A DNA stretch of 64,000 bases from Fasciola hepatica. Taxonomy: Eukaryota > Platyhelminthes > Trematoda > Plagiorchiida > Fasciolidae. The translations under genes were made by a program, and so were the position numbers. The stretch is from NCBI GenBank assembly GCA_948099385.1, contig CANUEZ040000028.1, positions 1,364,001-1,428,000 of the forward strand, given 5' to 3'. Numbering within the stretch: position 1 is the first letter of the stretch; every line of letters starts with the position of its first letter. The notes below the pieces were generated by a model. That model saw only the letters and a list, made by a program, of their open reading frames with translations, searched no databases and was not told the DNA's origin. Shown piece after piece: positions 20,417 to 33,258 of this stretch.

Positions 20417-22920
20417 TGCACTTATCGATCACCTGAATCAACCGGGGTCAATATCGTACCTATTGTTGTCTCTTTCCCCTTTGTTTCCAATTACCCCGTC
20501 GATCAAAAGTTGATTGCAGGTGATTTCAAACCTCCAGGAGTGTGCTGGCCATCACGCTCTGGCCCACGACGTTATCAGGATTTCGTAACCCGTACACACC
20601 TTGGTGGTTGGACTCAACACGTTAAATCACCTGCTAGAGGAAACAACACTCTAGATCCTCTGTTTTCTCAAGGGCTTAATAAGGTAACCACATCCGTAGG
20701 ATATAGCTTCCCCAGGTGTGACCACAGGTCCGTCTCGTGCGCGTTCTCTGTACCAAAAATCGTTATTTCTTCCGTACCGTCTGCCAGACCATATCTTTTA
20801 GCCCATTCGGAGCGGCCTTCCAAACATAATCAGATCTCAAAATTGGGAGACGTCGTTCCTTTCGCGCGAGCCTCAGGTGATAGCAGATCAGCTATGTTCT
20901 ATTCTCAATCAGTCTTTAAACACCATCACCCCAACTAGGCCACCACTGACGAATTCTAGAACAAACAGACTCTCGCGGATGAAATCTAAACTCTCCAAAC
21001 TTCAACGACTTGCACTCAAAACCCGGGAGCTGTCGCTTTATATTCAAATGGACCGACTGTCAGCGAAAATCAAATCACGTACTGAACTCATGCCTACTCA
21101 GCAAGAATCAAAAGCTTTGTGCCATCCCAAGAAGACGGAAATCCTGAGTAGGTTGATGAAAACAAGAAACCCTCAACCCCGATAGATTATACCTTTCATC
21201 ACTGTTAATAACTCCCATCTGGATAAACCGGAAGAATTAGCTGAAGTTTTCAACACATTTTTCACTTCAGCCCTAAAGGCCAGTGTTCCCACTCCCGGAA
21301 TGCACCCTTCATGTTCACTCAGTGAGACTCTGTCTACAGTTTCATTTCACCCCAACGATATTTCTCCACTTCTAGTCCCTATGAAACTATTTTACTGCCC
21401 AGGTCCGGCCGACATCCCTCCGGCTGATTTTACTCTGGGGGTCCAGACATTCCCATCCTTCTATCTAATTTATTTAACCTCACTATGATATTTAGCTCGT
21501 TCCCTAATCAGTGAAAAACCTCTACCTTTATCCCTTTGCACAAAAAAGGCTCTGTTCATGTTCTCGAGAATTATCGTCCTAATAATCATACACCGATTAT
21601 CTCCAGAATCATTGAGAAGCTCATTAGGAATAAGATAATGGCTCACTTCTTAACAAATAACTTTCTCAATGTGGACCAACACGGCTTCCTGAAAAACCTT
21701 TCGTGCTCTACTTGCCAAGTTAACTTCTTGAACTCAGTCACGGAGACTGCTGACAGAGGCATGTCCATGATTATTATCCTGCTTGGTATGAAGAAGGCTC
21801 TCGACTGAGTCTCACACACTCGGCTCCTATCACAGGCTAAATCTTATGGCATCGCGGGCCCTTTACTCGGTTGGTTGGATTCTTATTTCTGCAACCGTGA
21901 TCAATTGGTTCAGATTAATGGTTCCGTCTCCGAACCCAAACCTGTTACTAGTGGTGTCATACAAGGCAGCGTTTTGGGTCCACTGCTCTTCTTCATTTAC
22001 ATAAATGATGTTTTCAGTGTCGTTCGCCATGGCAGTCTACACCACTTCGCGGACGACATCAAAATCTTGTATAGTTTTGATCCCAGTCAACCTGGTACAG
22101 TTATCGGTGATAAACGGCAAGATTAAACAGCTCTTAGTTCTTGATGCACCACTTCATGAATGAATTTTTCTGCGGAGAAAAGCAACATTCTTACTCTCAA
22201 ATGCAATGTCCTCTCAAGCATGTTCAGTATTGACGGTCACCCCATTTCCATCAGCTCCCAGTACGAGATTTAGGTTTGCAATATTCAGCCACCTTCACTT
22301 TCTCTGAACATACTATCACTCAAATTGCTAAGGCTAGAAGACTTATAGGCCTGCTTCATGGGACATTCCGCCCTCCAGAAAGCAAATTCGGCACATATAA
22401 GACCCACGTTAGGCCCCTTCTGGAATGCTGTTCCGTAATCTACTCTAACTTGCGCCAGTGGGACAGAGTTGCTATTGAAAAGGTTCAACGGCTAGTGACA
22501 AAAGAGTTAATTGGCTTTACCACTCAAATCAATTACAATCAACGCTGTGAATATTTGAAACTAGATCCGCTATGGCTTAGACGCATAAAGCTGAACCTCG
22601 CGTTCTTCCATGGTGTTGTTGTAAAGCGAATCATTAAATCAGCACCACAGTTCAGAAACCTAACGGACTCACAGTATTCTTTAAGACTGAGAGACAACAC
22701 AGTTACTGTTCTCATCTGTCGAACTGCCCTTAGATCTTACTTTTTCCTGGTTAAGTATGCAGCCTTATAGAACAAATCACCCCATGATATACGTTCTGTA
22801 AAGCCATCTAAGGCTTTTAAGGCCCATATAAGCAAGTGCCTCACAGTACAAGCTGTAATCCAACTTATAGATCCGTACATAAGTGAAAAAAGGGCTTTTG
22901 AAGTTGGATTAGGTTCCTAA
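20417..22920 (+). pseudogene. CR1-type non-LTR retrotransposon, endonuclease through RT C-terminus
   Basis: This is the main part of the CR1 copy split by the Gypsy array. Endonuclease (EEP) C-terminal half at 20417-20780: TYRSPES, then LIAGDFKPPGVCW (GDFN with Asn to Lys), LDPLFSQGLNKVTT and RCDHRSVSC (SDH segment with Ser to Cys). Linker FNTFFTSALKASVPTPG near 21250. RT at 21540-22130: HGFLKNLSCSTCQ, IIILLGMKKALD (catalytic Asp replaced), VIQGSVLGPLLFFIYINDV, then FADDIKILY with the catalytic DD still present. C-terminal domain at 22276-22920 with RRIKLNLAFF, ending at a stop near 22918 like the intact copy. Several stops and frameshifts make it inactive. Confidence 0.88.
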
Positions 22921-24029
22921 TAGTTTTCGAACTCCCCCTTTTTGTGGACCTCATTGTCTTTTGGGCCATAGCCGCGTTTGATTCCTCCACTAGTGTTACT
23001 CAACCATTCGTTTTGCTTCTGTTCCACATCTGATCCTGCCACTTGCATTTTTAATTCTCCCTCGGCAAATTCCGACAGGCACAGTCGTTAAACTTTCTCT
23101 GGAGTGCAGCACTAACTGGACTCAAGCCGCAGTTATGGCCGCATTTTCCTTCTTTTTCGTCTCCTCTCTCTCCATTCTGTAACTTTTACTTTCTTTTGTT
23201 CTACAATTTCCTACAAAATGGTTTTATCTTCAGCCCGGTAATTCTGTTCCACCTTCATCTTTTTGCTAAATCTGGCATCAAATAAGTTTCCAGTTCCTCC
23301 CATCCTCCCATTTTTTTCCCATAACCACGGCATGGCTATTAATAACCTGCTTCTTGACATTCATCTATTCACTCTTCTCCTCCCCCTTATCAGGCCTTGC
23401 CATATTACACTTTAATTTGCATACGGATACCTAGCCCGCAATTATAAATCTAGTTCAAAGCTCCATTAAGACAGTACTTACCCACTAGATGTCACCTGAA
23501 TTTGACTCACTACTACGCCTGGGGCTCAGGGCTTTGAGATAGCTCTCCACCATCAATGTGCTCCTCATACAATGCCTTATTTTTCTAAGCAACACTCACC
23601 CGCGACTAATCAAAAAGTTGCTACATCCGGACCTACAACCAATTTTCTAACGAAACCATTCTCTCCCCTATATACCAGTTTTTGGCATACTGAATCCTAT
23701 GTTCTTCACAGTTCAACAGTTCTCACCTTCAGCTTGCGCCTTTCGACCGAAAATCGTTGGCTTATCTGTCCTAATCACCCGATGCCACTGCACTTGCTAG
23801 CAGTCAACCTCTGTAAAGTCAGTGGTGATACTTTTCTACCAACTTCGTCGTTCTAGTGAAGTTGCCTTGCATATCAAAATCGGCGGTGCGTTCACCAGAT
23901 GGCTCGCATACATACTGGAACCCGTCCGACTCTGTTATTGGCAAGAGCAAGCCGTTAAGTGATAGCCCCAGGAATTCTGCCATTATCTGAGTGATTGCTC
24001 CATCCTATCTTTTTTCTTTCACTGCATGT
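22921..24029. other. Pyrimidine-rich DNA downstream of CR1, no gene
   Basis: The plus strand is rich in C and T, with short frames only. Its position directly after the CR1 stop suggests it is the long 3' untranslated region of that element. The 3' hairpin and AT tail of family X lie 3.7 kb further on. I see no domain, repeat array or RNA gene here. Confidence 0.4.
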
Positions 24030-24330
24030 GACAGCAGCACCCCTGGAGGTTATGATATCTGGTCTGTAGTGGTCTCACAATAAGGGGAGACAGCCATCCC
24101 TTTCAGTCCCGGACCCAATGGGCCATGTGTAAAGATAGGCAGGTCAAGGAGAAAAGGGAAGTTTACCCTACGGCTTAAATTCGCTATCCCTCTCTCTTAT
24201 AAAAAAAGACGAAAAAATACACTCCTGGCTGGGAAGGTCTCGGGCTAATGCTCTCTGCCCCCTTCATTACAGATGGATTTCTGATAACAGCCTAGACCCG
24301 ACCCTGCATACGGGAAACCCCAAGCTTTCG
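24030..24330 (+). repeat. Dispersed repeat family Y, copy 1
   Basis: This segment shares an ordered series of phrases with 63540-63830: aaggggagacagccatcc, then gacccaatgggccatg, aggagaaaagggaa, ggctgggaaggt, and gacccgaccct. A minus-strand match lies at about 54195-54490. It lies inside pyrimidine-rich DNA and encodes nothing recognisable. A SINE or a short non-autonomous element is possible. Confidence 0.55.
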
Positions 24331-26099
24331 AGTCAACCTACAACTCCTTTTGTCTAGACCAGTGCGGGGTGACAGCACGCCGTTCGAGCCCTCCACATAT
24401 ACTTGCCGACCCCGCCTTACTCAGCTTCAACCCTTTCGGGGTCCCTGCAAAGTCCTTGACCAGCCTGCTGATGTTTAATGCAGTAGTCGATACATGGTCT
24501 GAATAGTTTTATCATGCGACCTCTGCTCTGACGACACCTCAGCATTGATACGCCTACGCCTAACAGCTATGGGCAAGGCCTTGCCTGTATTGGTTGTCAG
24601 AAGGTAATCATTACATATTTATAATTTATTACCCACAAGTCTACTTTTTCTATCCCCCTCGGGCCCAAGCACTAATAGTGTTGTCCAAAGTCAGCGATGA
24701 TTTGTCTGCTACCATATAGACTCAGTTACAAAACCAAAATTCTTACTGACACTAATTCCCCTAGTAAACTTTTATTCCTTTAATGACAGGTGCTCACCTT
24801 CACTCAGTTCTCTTGTCCCAGGCTATAACTCAGTGGTCACACCGTCCTTTTTCTTGCACTCCTCCGTTACTCGAGTCCTACAGTGCTGATTACCGTCCTT
24901 TAATAACCAATATTCACCGATCAGCGTATTTGTTCACGGTATGTTAGCACCCCATTCCACTTGGCAAGCGTGTGTATCTGATTACGCATGACCCCACGGA
25001 AAACTCTCACATTCGCATCCACATAAAAAGGCCTCACCCTGGCTCTGAGCGTTTCCTCTTCTTTTTATAATTTCTCCGCCCTCATCTACAGTCGGGTCAA
25101 CAATCTGACTGCCGTCCTCCCTTTTTCCTCGTAGATCGGCCCACTGGCCATCAAGTGGCATTATCACTCTAATTTCTGTTGAGCCGTTAATCATAACCCG
25201 CAGCTGGAGCAATTCCAGACTGCTGCATTTCTCCTCTATTCCAGAACGCACTGGTTACCTGGGTAGCCCGTCAACCGAATCGACGTTAACCCTGGATTAC
25301 CTAACGGACTAAACGATACGATCGATCGGATTGACCGTGGTTAAACCTATACTCACACCTGATGACGCTTTATATGGAGCACCTTACATGGCTAACCAGT
25401 GACCACTATTCCTTAGCCAGGATTACAATCATTCATGATAGTCTCACAGGACCGCTGGACGGATTCCTGACATCGCCCATCAGCTTCCATTTCCCGTGCT
25501 CCACAAGAACAGTTCAATTCATTCTGCCTGCAGGACCTGAGTCTGGCCCTCGCCGTTGCGTTCCGTACCTATTCTCCCCAGTTCGTCAGCCTGGCGCTTT
25601 TTGGCTGCTGCCCTCATCTTGCACTACCTGCCATCAACGGCTACCAATGTCTTTATGAAACAAAATACCAGCCACTTGGAAATCCATTCCTTTATTACTT
25701 ATGCAGAAAATCCCACTTTTACACTCAACTTTCTTTGCTCCTTCGGGTCTGGCCTCTCCCAGTCAACGCCGTCCTCCTTTCTCTTCGCCACCTGTGCATA
25801 CTTGCTTGGTTGCATCGGCAGCGTGTCACCAGGTGTTTCCTCGACGGCTTGTTGAAACTCCCAGTTATGTCCACTCACCTTTCACGCTCCTTAAAAGCAC
25901 ACTGCATCCCTGGTGAGGGTATCTGCCTCCATGTGATTTTCTATAAAATATCGGAATTACCCATACAGAAAGGCCAATCTGAGTATCCCATTCGACTCAC
26001 TTGCATTTGTATCACAGGCACCCTCCACAGTGAGTTATCCAATGGAGGGTCAATCTTCTCTATATCCTGCAAGCATCTATTATTAATTTTCTTTTGGTA
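24331..26099. other. Unassigned pyrimidine-rich stretch
   Basis: This stretch holds overlapping short frames of low-complexity composition, for example around 25556-26100. They are rich in Leu, Ser, His and Cys, and none resembles a known domain. A GTTCGAGCC phrase near 24383 resembles a tRNA B box, but no A box lies at the right distance. No gene is supported. Confidence 0.35.
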
Positions 26100-26712
26100 A
26101 CACTCTCAACCAGTTTCTCAATACTGATTCCTCAAATATCCAGTTGGTGCCACACTTCGACTCATTCTACATTTCCAGACCCCTCTTTGAATCTCTTTCA
26201 CTCCACCACTCTCTCTGTCTTCATCGACTGCACACCAAATTCCGTAGATCGCCGTGATCCATTCTGGACTACCGGATCCGTCGTAGACAGTTATCGGCAT
26301 CCATAAGACAAGTTGTGTATTATTCTTGCCTCAACTCCCTGTTCATGTTGTGATGTCCGACACCGGTTGCTTTATGGGTTCTTGCAAACACTGCACTTTT
26401 ACCTTTCCTCAGTATCGCTTTATCTGCATTTCTACTTCCATCCCACTTACCGCATCGTCCCCGTTCCGAATTCGAAACCGATTCATAGTAGCCGCGCCGA
26501 AACCTCCTCTCTTTAGTTCACTTAAACACCGTCCAAGCTGATCGTTCTATTACTGCAGTTGTGTTAACCATGAACTTCAAAACGGTGATTACCCTACATT
26601 ACTGTGAATTGCTGTGTTCTCTGAGCATGCCTTGTGCATGTGTCTTGACCACGATCAAGAAATATACCATTATTATTAATATTATTAATATTGTTATTAA
26701 TATTATTATTAT
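26100..26712 (+). repeat. Retroposon 3' end, family X, copy 2
   Basis: The segment ends in a short palindrome at 26645-26658 (TTGACCACGATCAA), GAAATATACC, and an (ATT)n tail at 26669-26712. About 185 bp upstream is the phrase gaattcgaaaccgattc. It also occurs, in the same order, about 165 bp from the hairpin in the insertion at 5841-7563 (minus strand) and about 180 bp from the hairpin at 56534. It is probably the 3' end of a CR1-like element; it may even be the 3' end of the copy whose ORF stops at 22920. Confidence 0.65.
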
Positions 26713-28268
26713 GATTACTTCACTGCTATTTGCCCCTGCCCTTATAGATTTATATAAAATTCCATCTATATATGAATATCTACGTGTTTCTCTGCATCCT
26801 CCGGTTCCTTCCCGGCCAGTTCTCCTGCCACCATCCCGCTGCTCATGATATACGTCCATTTCATGCATATCTTTGCCTCATATTCATCGTACCACGATCC
26901 TTCAGCACCGTTGTTGCCGTCTGTCCCACTCTCCGCTCCTTGCATTGATAGACCCCTGTTCTCAGACTGACACCTTCCCTTTATAGAAAAGAGGCACACT
27001 TCGTGGCTACCTAATCCATAGTCATCTAACTCCTTTGTCCCCCTCTCTTGCCTTCTTTTTTCTTTTTTCTTCACCGTTTTGCCTCACAACAGTTCCTCAT
27101 GCCGATTTTCAGTCCCCCTCTTGTAAAACTCACAGGTGAGGGTCTTCTTCCCTGGGTTCAGTCAGCTCCTTCATTTGACCTGGACTTTCAAACTCTCCGG
27201 GTCCATATTTGGATCCATCCCTGGATTCACTTAAACTCACCGCATTATTCCTTGGTGTGTGTACATTTATCTCCCTCTCAACTCCCATTTTATATAACCT
27301 ACCCTAAGGCTTTCATGCGTATTCCTAAATTTTTCACAAATTCTGTCTGTCGGTTGTGAAACATTTGATCAAGCGTCAGGCATTCTTCGGGCGTCTCCAT
27401 AGTGATCTATTATTATTGTTATTATTATTATTAGATGCCTCTTGTTTTAGCTTATCTTAAGCCCTGTTTCTGACTGCCGCCGAGAGACGTTACGGCGGCA
27501 GGAACAAAGATGGGTGGCTACTGTTGTGATATGCCACCCGAAGCATCAGGTATCTGTTCCGCACTCGGATTTGGACTGAACTATCCTAGCGGGCCAATGT
27601 CCACCACTGTTGGGCAAAAGTTGCTAAAGCTGGACTGAAATGACTGCCAACATGTGCCTCCAGAGATTGCACAGAAGCTCATGGAGTTTTACAGCCAACG
27701 TCGTGGTAAAGTACCGCAATATTCAACAAAATATGTATGCTCTACAAAAACGGCATATTTTGCTCATAATTCATCAGTATGCCACTTTCATAATAAATTG
27801 CCCGAGTTCAAAAAGGGTTCTATCACTGTTAATTCGGTGGTTTAGATCGAATGAGTAGGTAGTGGGCAAATGGACTAGGAAATAGGCATTTAGGAATGAT
27901 TATGAAAAGAAAGATACTCATTTTTGGCAGTTTTTCAAACTTCGGACTAACCCTACGCCCTCCCCGTTCGGTGCCGGTAGCACTGTCCAACTTTTCTAAT
28001 AAAGTAGCCCAACGTCAGCTCAAAGCCAGCCAAGGTTCGCCTAGTCCGGCAAGCGATGAGGGTGCTGCTTGGGTACTAACTAGGCTTGATGTGACGCAAA
28101 GGGTGGGAATCGCATACAGCATGTTGGATAAACTAAGTTATGGCAGATCCGTGGTCGGCCAAGTGTCGGTTTGCAGGAAGAAGTCGTTCCAGTTTAAAGA
28201 TCAAAGCGAACAGATAGACCTTTCCCGGCTGATTGCTGGAGACAGATGTTTGTGGGTGTAACTCATCA
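26713..28268. other. Pyrimidine-rich and unassigned DNA with an ATT microsatellite
   Basis: Low-complexity C/T-rich DNA runs to about 27400, followed by an (ATT)n-like tract at 27409-27433. At 27475-27500 there is a perfect 8-bp stem (TGCCGCCG/CGGCGGCA) with a 10-nt loop. The 121-codon plus frame at 27896-28261 has no recognisable domain. I do not assign a gene. Confidence 0.35.
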
Positions 28269-29603
28269 TCAAAAGCTGTTAGGGCTGAGGAGGTGCATGA
28301 AACCATCCTGTGAAAACTTCATGGGAGGAACTGGGGCGGTACATCTGAACATGAGGCTCGATGAATAACTGGCGGAAGACTTCGCTTCTTCTTGTGGAGA
28401 TAGTGACGTGCTGGACACGAAATCGTCCGCCGGTGCATGACATGAGTTCCAGTAAGTCGCGTGGGGCAGATATGGTATTCTAAGAGGAGATCGAGGCACT
28501 GAAGCCCCCAGAAATGGGTTTTGAGGAACTAAACAGCAATGAATTGCAGATGAAGGCAACCATAACGTGGATAAGGGGCATGGCCGTGGACCCAGGTAGA
28601 CAGTACATGCATTTAATATGAAGGGCAAGTTGGATGAGGTAATCGTTAACGGTAGGGAAACCTGGACAGAGTCCAAAGTTCTGTGAGAGATTAAGTGGAC
28701 CGGTGAGGAGTTTTTGATGTAGATTAAACTACCTCGTCATCTGCAAGGCTTGTACCTTCTGATTATCTGGCGACCAACAAGAGATATTCGACACGACGGC
28801 ACAGAATCCGGTAGGTTTCAGTTTTATGATAGCATCAAATTCAGAGGATTGAGCAATGACGTAGATGGTGTTAGTTTTGTTGAACGGACTTATATGAGTA
28901 CTAGGAGGCGGAATACGATTTGGACTGCGGAGGCGGCGATGGTAATCATTTAGGTGGTTAGGAGTCTGGCGACAACGATAAGTTCACCGATGAATATAGC
29001 AATCACGGGGATGGGGCTTTAGTGGTTTCAAAGCCTAAGTATTTTGAAGGCTAGAGGGAGAATTGTAGTGGACAAAGAAATTTTACTTACCCGTTGAAAG
29101 AGTAGTTAGGGTGTGGTGAGCTTTGTGGAAGGGATCGGGACAGAAATAACGGCCACGGTTGGGTAGAGAGAACGGGCAAAAGTTGTGATTGAGCCCCGGT
29201 CAAGAGAGGGTAATGTTGAGCAGGGCGACGAATACCTTGGAGTGGCTACGCATCGGATGGCGTAGGGTGCTTGGAATGAGGGACAGAAATTAGGAGGAAT
29301 TGTAGGTGGAATGTGATGGAGTACGTCAAGGTAGGGTAGAAATGATTGCCGTTGCACAGTACGGTTCAGATCTACTCCACAGGCCGACGGAATTGTGAAA
29401 GATAGTGCCATTTTCTCATTTTTCAGAGGCGAGCTGATGATACAGTGACCTATAGGTACGGTTGACCAACCGAACATGGAGGTAGTAGAAGCGGTAGCTT
29501 CATCCGACTTCAAAGGGAACAAGGAACTGTGGACGGTTGACTCGGAAAAATCTTTATCAGTATCGGGGGCGCTGGAAAGCATGTTCTGATTTGTTCGGAC
29601 CAT
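28269..29603 (-). other. Two unassigned minus-strand open frames (135 and 165 codons)
   Basis: Open frames at 28269-28676 and 29106-29603 are Ser/Pro/Thr-rich and pyrimidine-rich on their own strand. I recognise no catalytic motif, membrane segment or zinc finger. The composition matches the UTR-like repeats of the window in reversed orientation, so these frames are probably by-products of base composition. A fast-evolving retroelement ORF1 is an alternative that I cannot support. Confidence 0.25.
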
Positions 29604-32600
29604 TCTAAAGTTTGGGGCTTTACCGGTCGGCTCAGTTATCGGAAAATCAGTGAACTGTCTAAGTCTAAATTAACAATGGGATTCGTAGCTGATGACTTTG
29701 TCGTTTGACGGCCCGCCATAGGTGCATTAGAGTTTTGGGAGGGATCATTGGTTGTATTTTGCCAAGGTTGTCACTCTAGTGAGGCCTCTGTGAACCTCTC
29801 TTTTATATCGAGATTTTGTCATAAATATCTGGATACTCCCAAAGAGAGCTTTGGCTACCGCTGCGGATTTCCTGCTAATAAATCTTTTTGCAACAACTTC
29901 ATTCGTAAGCCTGAACTTAAGAGGACAGATGGCTCTCTGGAAAATCTTGCAAAGTCTAACAGTGGCACGGTTGTGAGTCAAGGTTGCAAGCCCGGAGGGT
30001 CACTTCTCAGCCGCTGAAGGAGGTACTCTGTCTGGAAAGTTGAACAAGATGTCATTGTTTGCCTCTTTTGATTAGAGGGGTTTTGGTAGAAACTGCTTCC
30101 GCGAGTTTTGTGGCCAACAGTAAGCTGGTTTACAGATGTTATGCGACTAGAACAAACAAAGACCTAAAGGCATCGGCTGACCAATGGCCAGCTGTTTTGA
30201 GTCTCGTGGCTACTTGGCATTTTGCTTATTGCAGCAGTTTCCTACTGGTATTTCCAGGTATATGTACCGGGGAAGCTGAGCAGGTATCTGGTGCTTTTTC
30301 GAGTTTGGTGGTCTTGCAACATCCGTTGCTGATAGTGATTTTGGGTCGGATGGTAGGAAATGTAGGCATACCTATGATAGCAAAAATGCCAGCGATCAAC
30401 TAAAGAAGATGTCGGTATACCGCAGGGGTAGAAAAGCGATGAAAAGAAGGAGGACAAGTGCAGAATAAAGCCCCTACCCAAGGGTCTTTGACGGAGTTCT
30501 CTCCATGGGAGGAAACCATCAGCAGAATTATTCACTAACTATATACTTGCAAGTTTGAGGTCGTTTCCGCCTAAAGGGTTTCCCGATGTGCTTCTGGACA
30601 TATCTTGCAGGTGGGGAAGAAGGCTGGATAGTCGGGGGCGAACTTTACCGTGAACAGTTTCAATTACTTTACGGAATGCGGTCCAAAGCAGTTTCTTAGA
30701 ACCTGCCAAAGTTTTTGACTAAGATAGATTTTCCGCTTCGCTGCTACCCTTGAAAGCGGTTCGGAAGTCACTTTCCCAAGCACTTTCTATCAGCAGGTGG
30801 CCCAAAAATCCGTGCCCCTAAGAATCGATCGATTTTTCCGGATCACTGAACTCCTCCAGAAACGGTATTTTCAGGATTATCCCGGGTGGCTCAATAAAAT
30901 CCATACCGATATCAGCCAGAAAAAGGCTTGGCATAGCGCGGTTGAATGGCTACGCCAAATCTCCCGAGCAGCTGAGTGAACGTACAGGGCCACTGATGTA
31001 AACCGCAATGAGGGCACTCGCCTCCTGTACATGATTACCAAGCTGGAGCAGAAAGCTAGGACAGTCAATATCTGTCTCCAACCTGCCACACGCAGAATGA
31101 GATGTACCGGCTAAAAGTGACCGCAAAGGTTCTGATGAATTCTGGCTGGCGAAGATGAGTACTTGGCAGTGTGCGGTCTTAAAGATCCCGAGATCGAGAA
31201 CAAACTGAACCTCTGAAGTCTACCGTACTTTTTCGAACATTTTAAACTCGCGTGTAAAATATGCTTCCGACAATGAGCCCCAGTAATTATCCGGTCAAAG
31301 TTCCAGAGATATACGTAACAGCAAATCTATCAGTAAGAAGGTTGACACTTGATGGAGCAAACAACAATCGCCAAAGCACCTGTCGGCACAAGTCCTCTTA
31401 AGAGGAGAGTCTTGCGCGCTTCATCAAAAACTACAAAGAGAATTCCCAGCAAAGTAGATAAGAGGGGCTTCTGGGCAGACAGACACATTGACCGCCATTT
31501 TGGAGCTATCAGCCAAAAGTGAGCAGTGTTTCAAAAAATTGAAGTGCACTAGTTCATTCTGCTATTACATGAAGGTTCGAAACCCAGTGTAAACGATTTG
31601 CCTAAAGACGGAAGCGGAAACTGCGGGTTTAAGATGCAAACCATGGTAGTGCAAAAGAAAGTGTCGTTAAAAATAAGGCTAGAATTATCAATAAAAAAGC
31701 AGCGTGAAAACAGAATGGGGAATTTCCAATTGCGCCACAGGATGTGCCCTGGTAGATTAGGAGGAGAACTATCTATGGCAGGCGCATTCCAACGCCTTTT
31801 TCTAACTCATAACGGAGGGCACAAGATATATAGCTAGCTGTGTGCTATCTTGGTGGGGTCTAGCAGTTACTCAACATCAGGACGATGGGCATCTCCTAAC
31901 TTACTCCTATTTGGGCGAGAGTGGCCCATATATGGTCAAAATCACTCTGGGGATGCTTCATTCCAAGGTGTCTTAGGGGATGGTTAGAATCCTGAAAAGT
32001 ATGGGCATTGCTGATATTTGTGCTCGAGCGGTGGACTGAGGTGAGAAAGTAGCTGAGCGCGCTGGTCCGCGGGAGCTCTGGAGTGTACGTGAGGGACCCC
32101 TAACTGCCTTCAGCTAGAGCCCACTTCTTTGAAGCTTGTGTATAGGGACAATCGTCTATGGTGAAGGGACGTATTGTGCTGGGCTATCAGGAGTAGAAAC
32201 AGTAGTCGTAACCTTAGTCATCAGGGAGTCACCAGGGTTGGATTTGTTCCGCGAAGCATAGAAACAAGGTGGTGAATCCACCATGATCTGCCTGGTGAAG
32301 CTATGAGAAGCTGGCCCAGTGTATGAAACCAAGTCCAAAAAGGCACTATTGCTATGTGCAGTCTAACAGCTCACCGACACATATAATGGAAAAACTGACA
32401 GCCCGTGACCACAAAGTTTCGGCAGCCAACCAAAGCAAAGCAGATGCTTCGTACGGTTATTTTAGCAGCGCCACTGAACAGGCAGTTAGGGTATTTCCGA
32501 CACATTGAATTCTCCGCAAACATCGATAGGGGCCAGACGATTACAAGTCTCCCAGACGATCGACATCCACTCAGCTTCATTTGAGCCGATGGCAGATGTC

Positions 32601-32769
32601 TCATCTGCCTCGGAATAAAAGGTATGTACAGCCAAATTGGGTCGTGGAATGTTGACATGTGACTAGGAAAAGGCAGCAATTGTGGCTAAGCAAACGTGGG
32701 GAGCCTCCTCGGAACTAAGCAGCTGCCGACCATTTAGCTCCACCAGCATCCTGTGCAAAGTGCTACATA

Positions 32770-33258
32770 TGACCATCCAATCGCACGTCTCTCAGCTTCT
32801 AATAGGAATGTTTGCTTTACCGAGCTCAAAGTGGATGTCTCATAAATAAGTGTCGCCTAATCAACCTCTTATGGTTCCCAGAAGCCCGTGGCAGAGCGGA
32901 GGAAGGTAAACAAGTGCAAGTATGTTGCCTTTATTTCAGCGAGGCACCTGAGTCTGCAAACCATCGGCTTCTGCCACCAGAGCTGGAGTCACTTGGTACA
33001 AGTGGAGCGATTCAAAGGTGGCTTGACGGTTTCTTCAATAGTAGACTTTTTACGGTGAAGTAGGTGACTGGAACTCTAATTCTAAAGACGTCACCAGTGG
33101 AGAAGCGCAGTATCCAAACTAAGCCTACTGCTGTGTCTTCCACTGCCAAAAGATTATTCCTCAGTTTTACAGTCATCCGGCTCTTTTTACAGACAATGCA
33201 AGCTCAGAGGTGGCTCACAGGTGAAAGGACTTCAGCAGAGGCACATTTGTCGTTCTAA
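32770..33258 (+). pseudogene. RT palm remnant of the second non-LTR family
   Basis: The frame reads RAQSGCLINKCRLINLL (family form QHGF…RSCLTNLL). Then CCLYFSEAPESANHRLLPPE stands where the family has YLDFAKAFDSVNHRFLL, so the catalytic Asp has become Ser. ESLG, WLDGFFNSRLFTVK and a stop at 33061-33063 follow. Past the stop, KTSPVEKRSIQ corresponds to the segment before the SGVPQGSV block, which is lost. It is an old pseudogene. Confidence 0.65.

Noticed and set aside
20416..20420. A plain 5-bp perfect target-site duplication for the array
   Set aside because: Only TGCA matches exactly; the fifth base differs (T on the left, C on the right) and the exact LTR end is uncertain by 1-2 nt, so I claim 4-5 bp only.
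24350..24400. GTTCGAGCC resembling a tRNA or SINE B box
   Set aside because: The only A-box-like phrase upstream is about 15 nt away, too close for a pol III internal promoter, and no cloverleaf can be drawn.
5841..27433. ATT and AAT microsatellites read as a CRISPR-like or satellite array
   Set aside because: They are short simple repeats at retroposon 3' ends, with no spaced direct repeats.
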